A stretch of DNA of 12,503 nt from Ruminococcaceae bacterium UBA2806. Its GTDB lineage: Bacteria; Bacillota; Clostridia; Oscillospirales; Acutalibacteraceae. Below are positions 1 through 6,538 of the stretch, piece after piece (positions within the stretch are counted from its first letter, which is position 1; every line of letters begins with the position of its first letter). Under the pieces are notes generated by a model. It worked only from the letters and a program-made list of their open reading frames with translations. It was not told the DNA's origin and did not search any database. The DNA lies in NCBI GenBank assembly GCA_002351795.1, contig DEHG01000102.1:29869-42371 (forward strand), in the 5' to 3' direction. The position numbers were made by a program, and so were the translations under genes.

Positions 1-39
1 AATGTACAATGTTCTGGTTACAATTTACAATGAATAGCT

Positions 40-206
40 TGTCATCCTGAGCACAGCGAAGGATCTATTAATTTAACCTGAGCATTATAAAAAATTCCTC
101 ACTGCGTCCGGAATGACAAAAAGCCTGTCATCCTGAGCGCAGCGAAGGATCTATTAATTTAACCTGAGCATTGTAAAAAAATCCTCACTGCGTCCGGAAT
201 GACAAA
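40..206. repeat. Two tandem copies of an 81-bp palindromic intergenic repeat
   Basis: Copy 1 is 40-120 and copy 2 is 126-206, separated by 5 bp (period 86). I count three differences in 81 bases. Each copy starts with TGTCATCCTGAGC and ends with GTCCGGAATGACA; the ends form imperfect inverted repeats of about 25 bp (126-150 with 181-204 in copy 2) around an A/T-rich centre of about 30 bp. There is no reading frame inside. The arm sequence resembles a dispersed palindromic repeat that I recall from many bacterial intergenic regions. It may be a MITE-like element or a structured RNA. Bases 1-39 hold only A/T-rich sequence with ACAAT-type short repeats and no gene. Confidence 0.85.
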
Positions 207-248
207 GTGATAACATAAATGACATTAAAAATATTACAAAGAATTATC

Positions 249-277
249 TTTACTCAGTATAATAAATGTGATATAAT
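249..277 (+). promoter_or_regulatory. Probable SigA promoter for trmN6-rsmI
   Basis: A -35 TTTACT (249-254), a 17-bp spacer and a -10 TATAAT (272-277) preceded by an extended TG at 269-270. Transcription would start near 284, giving a leader of about 25 nt before the ATG at 310. A second TATAAT at 258-263 has no convincing -35 partner. Confidence 0.6.
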
Positions 278-309
278 TGTTTTTACAATATTCTGTCGGA
301 GGTATGATC

Positions 310-1056
310 ATGCTTAAAGAAAATGAAAATATTGAACCCTTCGGCGGCGGTATAAAAATTATCGTTTCTGATGAACATAAATTCTGGACGGATACAATTC
401 TGCTTGCAGATTTTTCAATGCCCAAGAAAAATGATAAAAAAGTCTGTGATCTCGGCAGCGGGTGCGGACCTATCCCCCTGATCTGGATAAGAAAAGGCTC
501 GGCTGCGTCAATAACTGCCGTTGAGATACAGGAAAACGCCTGTGATATGTTCAGAAGAAGTCTGTTGCTTAATAATATTTCCGATAACATAGAGATAATC
601 AATTCCGATCTCCGTGATCTTAAAGGTAAGACAGCAGCGTCAGCATATGATCTTGTTGTATGCAATCCGCCGTACAAAGCGGAGGGAACCGGCATTAAAA
701 GTAATTCTGAGTCCCATCTTATAGCAAGACATGAAAGTATGTGTACTATGGATGATATTGCTGCCTGTGCCAGGTCACTGCTGCGCTTTTCGGGTCGCTT
801 CTGTATGTGTCAGCGTCCGGAACGGCTTTGTGATGTTATAGCGGCAATGAGAAATAATGATATCGAACCTAAGCGGCTGCGCTTTGTTCAGCAAAGAAAA
901 ACAAAACCGCCTAAGCTTTTCCTTATCGAGGGAAAAAGGGGCGGCAGACCGGGCGGACTTATCATTGAACCTGTTCTTTTTATCGAAAACGAAAACGGGG
1001 ACTTTTCTGAAGAGATGATAAGCATTTACGGTCAGTACAAGGAGGAATATATATGA
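310..1056 (+). CDS. trmN6: tRNA1(Val) adenine-37 N6-methyltransferase-like protein (TrmN6/YabB family)
   Basis: A Rossmann-fold, SAM-dependent methyltransferase of 248 aa. Motif I is CDLGSGCG at residues 46-53, and the N6-adenine signature NPPY lies at 119-122, so the target is an adenine amino group. The family's characterised member acts on A37 of tRNA1(Val). I chose the ATG at 310 because GGAGG (298-302) sits 7 nt upstream; an ATG at 304 is only 1 nt from it, and a TTG at 277 has no Shine-Dalgarno site. The stop overlaps the next start as ATGA (1053-1056), so the two genes are translationally coupled. B. subtilis has the same yabB-rsmI neighbourhood, with a small GIY-YIG gene between that is absent here. 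The family is secure; the exact tRNA target is inferred. Confidence 0.88.
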   Translation: MLKENENIEPFGGGIKIIVSDEHKFWTDTILLADFSMPKKNDKKVCDLGSGCGPIPLIWIRKGSAASITAVEIQENACDMFRRSLLLNNISDNIEIINSDLRDLKGKTAASAYDLVVCNPPYKAEGTGIKSNSESHLIARHESMCTMDDIAACARSLLRFSGRFCMCQRPERLCDVIAAMRNNDIEPKRLRFVQQRKTKPPKLFLIEGKRGGRPGGLIIEPVLFIENENGDFSEEMISIYGQYKEEYI

Positions 1057-1898
1057 GCGGAAGGCTGTATGTTGTGGGAACGCCGATAGGAAATCTATCG
1101 GACTTTTCTCCGAGAGCGGTCGAAACTCTGAACAGCGTTGATTTTATTGCAGCGGAGGATACAAGGGTCACTATAAAGCTTCTCAATCATTTTGAAATAC
1201 ATACTCCGATGATAAGCTATCATAAATACAATTCCATCGAACGAGGCGAAGAAATATGCAAACGGCTTCTTGACGGCGAAAGCTGCGCCATAGTTACAGA
1301 TGCAGGAATGCCCTGCATTTCCGATCCGGGGGAAGCTCTTGTAAAAAGCTGCGGGGCGCTTGGAATAGAGGTAGTCGCAGTACCCGGACCCACTGCGGCA
1401 ATGAGCGCAATTGCAATTTCAGGTCTGCCCACAGGACGTTTTACTTTTGAAGGCTTTCTGAGCGTCAACAAGATCAGCCGCAGGGAGCATCTTAATTCTC
1501 TTATAAAAGAACACCGTACAATGATATTTTACGAAGCGCCGCATAAGCTGCCCAATACACTTGAGGATATGTATGCAGTCTTTGGCGACAGGAAAATATC
1601 AATTGTCAGAGAACTTACAAAAATACATGAACAGGTAATAAGAACTACCCTTAAAGAAGCTGCTGAAAAATACACAGACGGCTCTGTAAAGGGAGAGATC
1701 GTTCTTATAATAGAAGGCGCTGCCGAAGAAGCTGCGGCTGCGGAAAGTCTTGAGGACGCCGTTGAGATGGCAAGGCTAAGGATGGAGGGCGGGATGTCCC
1801 CCTCATTGGCTGCAAAGGAAGCTGCCGAAATAACAGGCTTTAAAAAAGGTCAGATATACAAACAGCTTATAGCTAAATCTGAAAACACCGATCATTAA
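1053..1898 (+). CDS. rsmI: 16S rRNA (cytidine1402-2'-O)-methyltransferase RsmI
   Basis: This protein of 281 aa belongs to the tetrapyrrole-methylase fold and 2'-O-methylates C1402 of 16S rRNA in the decoding centre, together with RsmH. The family signatures are intact: GTPIGNL at 9-15, AEDTR at 34-38, DAGMPCISDPG at 83-93 (the most diagnostic stretch) and VPGPTA at 110-115, followed by LPTGRFTFEGF. The length is normal for the family. AAGGAGGA ends 6-7 nt before the ATG at 1053, and the start overlaps the stop of the preceding methyltransferase gene by 4 bp. No U-tracted hairpin follows the stop, so transcription may continue into maf. Confidence 0.96.
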   Translation: MSGRLYVVGTPIGNLSDFSPRAVETLNSVDFIAAEDTRVTIKLLNHFEIHTPMISYHKYNSIERGEEICKRLLDGESCAIVTDAGMPCISDPGEALVKSCGALGIEVVAVPGPTAAMSAIAISGLPTGRFTFEGFLSVNKISRREHLNSLIKEHRTMIFYEAPHKLPNTLEDMYAVFGDRKISIVRELTKIHEQVIRTTLKEAAEKYTDGSVKGEIVLIIEGAAEEAAAAESLEDAVEMARLRMEGGMSPSLAAKEAAEITGFKKGQIYKQLIAKSENTDH

Positions 1899-1958
1899 CA
1901 ATTAATAAATAAACCAATAATTAACCCAGTAAGCATTTTCAGCTTGCAAATAATGGTA

Positions 1959-1981
1959 TCTCTGAAACTATCTTTCAGAGA
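1959..1981 (+). other. Perfect 9-bp hairpin in the spacer before maf
   Basis: TCTCTGAAA (1959-1967) and TTTCAGAGA (1973-1981) form a perfect stem around a 5-nt loop. No run of T follows on either strand, so it is not a standard terminator. It sits about 35 nt before the maf start and could be an mRNA processing or stabilising structure between rsmI and maf. The rest of 1899-2015 is A/T-rich and I see no clear promoter in it. Confidence 0.45.
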
Positions 1982-2015
1982 CTGCCGTAATATAAATGGA
2001 AAGGAATGTTAAAAA

Positions 2016-2606
2016 ATGGATGTAATACTTGCTTCGGCTTCACCGAGAAGAAAACAGCTTTTGCAGATGATATACAGTGATTTCAGGGTCATGCCTGCGG
2101 ATATCAGGGAGCTTGTTCCGAGAGATCTTGATGTGGAAAAATGCCCTGAATATCTCGCAAATGAAAAGGCGGCGCTTATTTCCCAGGGCAGAGAAAAATG
2201 CCTCGTAATAGGCTGTGATACTGCTGTTATCTGCGACGGAAAAATGCTTAACAAGCCACGTGATACAAATGACGCAAGAATAATGATGAATATGCTCTCG
2301 GGAAATGTACACAGAGTAATTACAGGATGTGCTGTTTATTACCTCGGAAAGTCGTTTACATTTTCTGTTTCGACGGATGTGGAATTTTTCGAGCTTTCAG
2401 AAAAGGAAATTGAAGACTACATAACGACCGCCGAGCCTTATGACAAGGCAGGCGGCTACGGCATACAGGCAAAGGGCGGTCTTTTTGTCAAGGGTATTCA
2501 CGGAGATTACAACAATGTTGTAGGTATGCCCGTTTCTCGGCTTAAAAGGGCGATCGATGAATTCCTTTCAAGCGATGAAATAAAGGATATTGAAAGAAAC
2601 AGATGA
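2016..2606 (+). CDS. maf: Maf-family nucleoside triphosphate pyrophosphatase
   Basis: Maf hydrolyses non-canonical or excess NTPs to NMP plus pyrophosphate in the cytoplasm; overexpression blocks septation in B. subtilis, hence the older name septum formation inhibitor. The 196-aa product has the N-terminal substrate loop ASASPRRKQLL (6-16), the catalytic Asp region GCDTAV (66-71, Asp68), KPRD (80-83) and the C-terminal EPYDKAGGYGIQ (140-151) with GDYNNVVGMP. All are complete. The ATG at 2016 is preceded by GGAAAGGA (1998-2005), about 10 nt away. The stop abuts the stop of the convergent sigG. The dTTP/UTP-versus-other subclass cannot be settled here. Confidence 0.95.
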   Translation: MDVILASASPRRKQLLQMIYSDFRVMPADIRELVPRDLDVEKCPEYLANEKAALISQGREKCLVIGCDTAVICDGKMLNKPRDTNDARIMMNMLSGNVHRVITGCAVYYLGKSFTFSVSTDVEFFELSEKEIEDYITTAEPYDKAGGYGIQAKGGLFVKGIHGDYNNVVGMPVSRLKRAIDEFLSSDEIKDIERNR

Positions 2607-3395
2607 TCATTCGCCCATATCCTTGCGGATACGCAGCATTGCGCTTTTTTCAAGTCTTGATACCTGCGCCTGACTTATGCCTATTTCATCAGCAACCTCT
2701 GTCTGCGTCTTTCCTCTGAGGTATCGCATTGTCAGTATTTTCTTTTCTCTTTCGGAAAGATTTCCGACTGCTTCACGAAGTGCGATATTTTCCAGCCATT
2801 TCCTGTCGTCAGTCCTGTCACCAAGAGTATCCATAACATAAACTGTATCCGATCCGTCGGAATATACAGGTTCATATATAGATATAGGTTCAACTATAGC
2901 TTCCAGAGCGATAACTACATTTTCGGGTGCAGTTTCGATCTCGGAGGCTATTTCATTTATTGTCGGTTCCCTGCCTGTTTCCGATATTATTCTTTCCTTA
3001 GCCTGCATTGCCTTATATGCGGTATCCTTTATTGAACGGCTGACCCTTAACGGACTGTAATCCCTGAGATGTCTCCTTACCTCACCTATTATCATGGGTA
3101 CTCCGTATGTCGAAAACCTGACATCAAGCTCGGGATTGAAATGGTCTATTGCTTTCATCAGACCGATACAGCCGACCTGAAAAAGATCATCGGGATTCTC
3201 TCCCCTGCCCGCAAACTTTTGTATTACGCTCAGCACAAGCTTCAGATTTCCTGCGATCATTTCTTCTCTTGCCTGTTCGCTTTCCTCCTTACTGCCGTCC
3301 CTTATCGTTCTGAAAAGCTCTTTCTTTCTTTGCTCGGACAGAACTTTTAGCTTTGAAGTATTTACTCCGCAAATCTCAACTTTATTATAGATCAT
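2607..3395 (-). CDS. sigG: RNA polymerase sporulation sigma factor SigG
   Basis: A 262-aa sigma-70 family factor (B. subtilis SigG is 260 aa). The N-terminal NKVEICGVNTSKL (4-16) is the SigG hallmark. Region 2 spans roughly 50-111 (DLFQVGCIGLMKAIDHF, FSTYGVPMIIGE), region 3 begins at RVSRS (117-121), and region 4 with its helix-turn-helix (TEVADEIGISQAQVSRLEK) occupies the C-terminus. SigG drives late gene expression in the forespore, so the organism is probably spore-forming or recently was. The ATG at 3393-3395 has a GTGGGG Shine-Dalgarno 7 nt upstream. The gene stands apart from sigE here. At the position aligned with Asn45 of B. subtilis SigG, which I recall as important for binding the anti-sigma CsfB/Gin, this protein has Ala48. 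Confidence 0.95.
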   Translation of the reverse strand: MIYNKVEICGVNTSKLKVLSEQRKKELFRTIRDGSKEESEQAREEMIAGNLKLVLSVIQKFAGRGENPDDLFQVGCIGLMKAIDHFNPELDVRFSTYGVPMIIGEVRRHLRDYSPLRVSRSIKDTAYKAMQAKERIISETGREPTINEIASEIETAPENVVIALEAIVEPISIYEPVYSDGSDTVYVMDTLGDRTDDRKWLENIALREAVGNLSEREKKILTMRYLRGKTQTEVADEIGISQAQVSRLEKSAMLRIRKDMGE

Positions 3396-3464
3396 GTCAA
3401 TACCCCACGTTTTCTGATTAATTGGTTCCGACTAAAGTATTGACAATGATTTTTGTTTTTATTC

Positions 3465-3502
3465 AAAAAAATACAGCGGTACGCCGCAATCAGCATACCG
3501 CT
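3465..3502 (-). terminator. Intrinsic terminator of pnp
   Basis: On the - strand AGCGGTATGC (3493-3502) pairs with GCGTACCGCT (3475-3484), a 10-bp stem with one G-U pair and an 8-nt loop. Seven T follow shortly after the stem (A run at 3465-3471 on the + strand). It begins about 18 nt after the pnp stop and separates pnp from sigG, which is co-directional downstream. sigG therefore needs its own promoter in 3396-3464. Confidence 0.85.
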
Positions 3503-3520
3503 TTGATTTTTTATTTATTA

Positions 3521-5710
3521 TCAATCGTTATAATTGTTTCTTCTGCCGCCTCTGAAACCGCCGTTTCTCGGACCTGAGGGTCTGCGGGGAGGAAGATCAT
3601 TCTCCGGTGTAAGTCCTTCTACCTCAATAAGAGCCTCTCTCCTTGAAAGATTAAGTCTGCCCTTATCATCAATATCAAGCACCTTGACGATAATAACATC
3701 ATCTACATTTACAACATCTGTAACCTTTTCGGTGCGCTTTACATCAAGCTGTGAAATATGGCAAAGTCCTTCCTTGCCGGGTGCTATTTCAACAAATGCG
3801 CCGAAATCCATAAGCCTTGTAACTCTGCCCTTGAAGATAGTACCGGGTTCGGGATCTCTTACGATAGTATCAACAATAGTCATTGCTCTCTTGCAGTTTT
3901 CGAGATCAAGACCGCTGACAAATACCTTGCCGTCCTCTTCAATATCTATCTTTACATCACATTCAGCGCAGATCTTCTGTATTACCTTTCCGCCTGAACC
4001 GATGACCTCACGGATCTTGTCAACAGGAATAACAGCTGAAAGCATCTTGGGAGCATATTTTGAAAGCTCTTTTCTCGGCTCGGGAATAGCCTTGAGCATG
4101 ACCTCGTCAATGATATAATCTCTTGCCTTATGTGTCTTATAAAGTGCTTCCTTAACCATATCGGGTGTAAGACCGCTGATCTTGAGATCCATCTGTATAG
4201 CTGTTATACCCTCATGAGTACCTGCTACCTTAAAGTCCATATCACCGAAGAAATCTTCAAGACCCTGGATATCTACCATAGTCATCCAGCGCTCGCCCTC
4301 TGTGATAAGTCCGCATGAAATACCTGCAACGGGAGCCTTGATCGGTACGCCTGCATCCATAAGTGAAAGAGTTGAACCGCAGATGGAACCCTGTGATGTA
4401 GAGCCGTTGGATGAAAGAATCTCGGATACAAGACGTATTGTATAGGGGAATTCCTCCTCAGAAGGAATTACAGGAACAAGTGCCCTTTCAGCAAGTGCGC
4501 CGTGACCTATCTCACGTCTGCCGGGACCTCTTGAAGACTTTGTTTCGCCAACAGAATATGAGGGGAAATTATAATGATGAATATATCTCTTTGATGTCTG
4601 GTCATCAAGACCGTCAAGAACCTGCTTGTCGCTTATTGAACCAAGAGTTGTAACTGTAAGCACCTGTGTCTGACCTCTTGTGAAAAGACCTGAACCATGT
4701 ACTCTCGGAAGGATACCAACCTCGGAAGCAAGCGGACGCATCTCATCCATCTTTCTTCCGTCAACTCTCTTCTGCTCGTCAAGGAGCCAGCGGCGGACGA
4801 TAAATTTCTGTGTCTTATACAGACATTCATCTATCTTTGCCTGCTGATCGGGATAGATCTCATCAAACTTCTCATGTACCTTATCATAGATGGGCTTGAG
4901 TCTTTCATCACGGATCTTCTTGTCATCTGTGTCAAGGGCTACCTTGATCTCCTCCTCGGAGAATTCCTTGATAGCTTCAAACATTTCATGATCGGGCTCA
5001 TTGCTCGGATATTCAAATTTTGCCTTGCCTATCTCAGCCTGTATGCCCTTGATGAATTCAATTATCTTCTGGTTAGCCTCATGACCTGCCATAATACCGT
5101 TGAACATTACATCATCGGGAACGATATTTGCGCCTGCTTCGATCATTGCTATCCTGCTGTCGGTAGATGCTACCGTAACAGCCATCTGTGATACCTCTCT
5201 CTGTTCCTTTGTGGGGTTGATGATGAACTCACCGTCAACAAGACCAACAGAAACTGCGGATATAGGACCGTTCCACGGGATATCGGAAATGCTCAGTGCG
5301 ATTGACGTACCGACCATTGCAGCGATCTCAGGAAGACAATCCGGATCGTATGCCATAACTGTACATACGATAGAAACATCGTTTCTCATGTCCTTCGGGA
5401 AAAGCGGACGGATGGGTCTGTCGATAACTCTTGATACAAGGATAGCCTTTTCGGAAGGTCTTCCCTCTCTTTTGCCGAATGCACCCGGTATCTTTCCGAG
5501 AGCATACTGCTTTTCCTCAAAATCAACTGAAAGCGGGAAAAAGTCTACTCCCTCTCTCGGCTTCGGTGATGCAGTTGCAGCAACATGAACAACCGTTTCA
5601 CCGTAACGGACAAAGCATGCGCCGTTTGCAAGCTGTGTTGTTTTGCCTGTTTCGATCACAAGCGGTCTGCCTGCAAATTCTGTTTCAAAGGTTCTGTAAT
5701 TTTCAAACAT
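3521..5710 (-). CDS. pnp: Polyribonucleotide nucleotidyltransferase (PNPase)
   Basis: PNPase is the trimeric, phosphorolytic 3'-5' exoribonuclease of mRNA decay. The 729-aa product contains a first RNase PH-like core with FFPLSVDFEEKQYA and GKREGRPSEK (about 79-88), DRPIRPLFP (97-105), a helical linker, and the second, catalytic RNase PH-like core with GRREIGHGALAERAL, SNGSTSQGSICGSTLSLMDA and FGDMDFKVAGT. A KH domain follows (about 555-620, GSGGK) and then an S1 domain (about 623-696, MDFGAFVEI). The tail is rich in Arg, Gly and Asn (RRPSGPRNGGFRGGRRNN). The start is the ATG at 5708-5710 because GGAGG (5718-5722) lies 7 nt upstream; the open frame extends 10 codons further without a ribosome site. 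The rpsO-pnp order is conserved widely among bacteria. Confidence 0.97.
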   Translation of the reverse strand: MFENYRTFETEFAGRPLVIETGKTTQLANGACFVRYGETVVHVAATASPKPREGVDFFPLSVDFEEKQYALGKIPGAFGKREGRPSEKAILVSRVIDRPIRPLFPKDMRNDVSIVCTVMAYDPDCLPEIAAMVGTSIALSISDIPWNGPISAVSVGLVDGEFIINPTKEQREVSQMAVTVASTDSRIAMIEAGANIVPDDVMFNGIMAGHEANQKIIEFIKGIQAEIGKAKFEYPSNEPDHEMFEAIKEFSEEEIKVALDTDDKKIRDERLKPIYDKVHEKFDEIYPDQQAKIDECLYKTQKFIVRRWLLDEQKRVDGRKMDEMRPLASEVGILPRVHGSGLFTRGQTQVLTVTTLGSISDKQVLDGLDDQTSKRYIHHYNFPSYSVGETKSSRGPGRREIGHGALAERALVPVIPSEEEFPYTIRLVSEILSSNGSTSQGSICGSTLSLMDAGVPIKAPVAGISCGLITEGERWMTMVDIQGLEDFFGDMDFKVAGTHEGITAIQMDLKISGLTPDMVKEALYKTHKARDYIIDEVMLKAIPEPRKELSKYAPKMLSAVIPVDKIREVIGSGGKVIQKICAECDVKIDIEEDGKVFVSGLDLENCKRAMTIVDTIVRDPEPGTIFKGRVTRLMDFGAFVEIAPGKEGLCHISQLDVKRTEKVTDVVNVDDVIIVKVLDIDDKGRLNLSRREALIEVEGLTPENDLPPRRPSGPRNGGFRGGRRNNYND

Positions 5711-5761
5711 TGTTTTTCCTCCGATTCGTTTTTTTCGCATCCGTCGGAGTTATCAATGCAT

Positions 5762-5818
5762 AATTCATAATTCGCAGCATACAGCGCTTTTTATTCTGTA
5801 TGCTCTGAATTATGAATT
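5762..5818 (-). other. 57-nt inverted repeat in the pnp leader
   Basis: The arms 5762-5784 and 5796-5818 form a hairpin: 12 bp (AATTCATAATTC type), a 2x2 mismatch, then 9 bp (AGCATACAG/CTGTATGCT) closing an 11-nt loop. It lies about 50 nt upstream of the pnp start and would be part of any transcript entering pnp from rpsO or from the spacer. It could be an RNase-processed autoregulatory hairpin as in E. coli pnp, or a small palindromic repeat inserted here. The pairing is seen directly; the role is inference. Confidence 0.6.
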
Positions 5819-5820
5819 TC

Positions 5821-5922
5821 GGAAACGCTGACCGTTTATTATCTGCGGCAGCTTGTGGGGCTGAGCCCCACCGGATCCGCATATATTCAACGGAACGCCT
5901 TTTGTTTATTTTCAGCGTTTCC
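5821..5922 (-). other. 102-nt nested inverted-repeat element upstream of pnp
   Basis: Four stems nest in order. GGAAACGCTGA (5821-5831) pairs perfectly with 5912-5922. CCGTT (5832-5836) pairs with AACGG (5889-5893). TGCGG (5844-5848) pairs with CCGCA (5877-5881). GTGGGGC (5855-5861) pairs with GCCCCAC (5865-5871) around a 3-nt loop. The result is a rod-like structure with internal loops, directly abutting the 57-nt hairpin. I do not recognise it as a known riboswitch. It may be an untranslated leader RNA of pnp or a MITE-like repeat. The remaining 5923-5979 is A/T-rich without a convincing promoter. Confidence 0.55.
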
Positions 5923-5979
5923 TTATTAACTGCATTGTATAAAACCAACAGATACAGATGATTTTTAATTCCTTAAAAG

Positions 5980-6016
5980 AATTGAAACAAGGCAGTCTGC
6001 ACCCTTGCAGACTGCC
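5980..6016 (-). terminator. Probable terminator of rpsO
   Basis: On the - strand GGCAGTCTGCA (6006-6016) pairs perfectly with TGCAGACTGCC (5991-6001) around a 4-nt loop, followed by TTGTTTC and further T-rich sequence. It starts about 10 nt after the rpsO stop. The U-tract is interrupted, so some read-through into pnp is plausible. Confidence 0.75.
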
Positions 6017-6025
6017 CCATAACAA

Positions 6026-6289
6026 TTATTTACGGATACCGAGTCTTGCGATGATAGAACGATAACGTTCAATGTCAACCTTGATGAGGTAATTGAGAAG
6101 GCTTCTTCTCTGACCGATCATCTTGAAAAGACCTCTTCTTGAGTGATGATCCTTTTTGTGTGTCTTGAGGTGCTCGGTAAGGTCAGCAATTCTCTTTGTG
6201 AGAATAGCGATCTGAACCTCGGGTGAACCTGTGTCGCCCTCGTGAGTTGCGTACTCTTTGATGATAGCATCCTTTTCTTCTTTAAGCAT
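6026..6289 (-). CDS. rpsO: 30S ribosomal protein S15
   Basis: The 87-aa product is a full-length S15, a primary 16S rRNA binder that docks on the h20-h21-h22 junction. The signatures HEGDTGSPEVQIA, LTEHLKTHKKDHHSRRGL and RRSLLNYL are all intact. I start it at the ATG at 6287-6289, which is 6-7 nt behind AAAGGTGG (about 6296-6303); the open frame runs 13 codons further upstream without a ribosome site. The gene has its own promoter and a folded leader, and it lies upstream of pnp as in many bacteria. In well-studied species S15 represses its own mRNA through a leader structure. Confidence 0.97.
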   Translation of the reverse strand: MLKEEKDAIIKEYATHEGDTGSPEVQIAILTKRIADLTEHLKTHKKDHHSRRGLFKMIGQRRSLLNYLIKVDIERYRSIIARLGIRK

Positions 6290-6316
6290 TTTTATCCACC
6301 TTTGCAGAAATAATTT

Positions 6317-6397
6317 GGTCTTGCCCACTATCGGTGATCCGACACAATCTCAGTCAAGGGCTTGTGGATTCCTGTTTTCAGGCTTCTCCCCAAGACC
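6317..6397 (-). promoter_or_regulatory. Structured 5' leader of rpsO, candidate S15 autoregulatory RNA
   Basis: In the transcript, GGUCUUG (6391-6397) pairs with CAAGACC (6317-6323), closing a domain that ends about 28 nt before the start codon. Inside are a CCUG-AAAA-CAGG hairpin (6371-6382), a CACAA/UUGUG stem (6343-6347 with 6362-6366) and a UCGG-AUCA-CCGA hairpin (6331-6342). CCAC/GUGG (6325-6328 with 6364-6367) is an alternative pairing that competes with the CACAA stem. A multi-branch junction fits the kind of RNA that S15 recognises, but the protein contact is inferred. It matches no riboswitch class I know. Confidence 0.6.
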
Positions 6398-6419
6398 GGG
6401 AACGGGCTTAACGTTCAGT

Positions 6420-6448
6420 ATTATAACATATAATTTACAGATTGTAAA
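6420..6448 (-). promoter_or_regulatory. SigA-type promoter of rpsO
   Basis: On the - strand: -35 TTTACA (6443-6448), an exact 17-bp spacer, and -10 TATAAT (6420-6425) with an extended TG one base upstream. The predicted transcription start near 6413 leaves a leader of about 120 nt that contains the folded domain. Confidence 0.8.
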
Positions 6449-6477
6449 GTATTATACGAAAAAAACTTATATAATCA

Positions 6478-6506
6478 TTGTAAAAAAACTTGAAAGCTGT
6501 TATAAT
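6478..6506 (+). promoter_or_regulatory. SigA-type promoter of dapF
   Basis: -35 TTGTAA (6478-6483), a 17-bp spacer, and -10 TATAAT (6501-6506) with an extended TG. It points away from the rpsO promoter; the two -35 boxes are about 30 bp apart. The dapF start is about 25 nt beyond the predicted transcription start. Confidence 0.78.
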
Positions 6507-6538
6507 ATTCATTATCTTACTTGTGGAGGTCATTCTAT

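Noticed and set aside
40..206. CRISPR array
   Set aside because: Only two 81-bp copies with a 5-bp gap, palindromic ends and no spacers or cas genes.
3396..3464. Forespore (SigF or SigG) promoter of sigG
   Set aside because: GAATA at 3460-3464 (- strand) fits a SigG -35, but no acceptable -10 is found at the right distance, nor a full SigF pair. sigG needs a promoter here, yet I cannot assign one.
3440..3470. TTGACA on the + strand as a promoter
   Set aside because: No -10 box lies at 16-18 bp spacing, and there is no + strand gene downstream; the sequence belongs to the sigG upstream region and the pnp terminator.
3534..5588. Several open frames of 60-194 codons on the strand opposite pnp
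   Set aside because: They overlap a full-length conserved gene, lack ribosome sites and family motifs, and are explained by pnp codon usage.
5703..5948. An 81-codon frame through the pnp leader
   Set aside because: It runs through both inverted-repeat elements and into the pnp start region with no ribosome site; its protein has no recognisable character.
6317..6397. TPP or other metabolite riboswitch in front of rpsO
   Set aside because: A CUGAGA string is present, but the remaining conserved TPP elements are absent, and the gene is a ribosomal protein gene for which an S15-type leader is the likelier reading.
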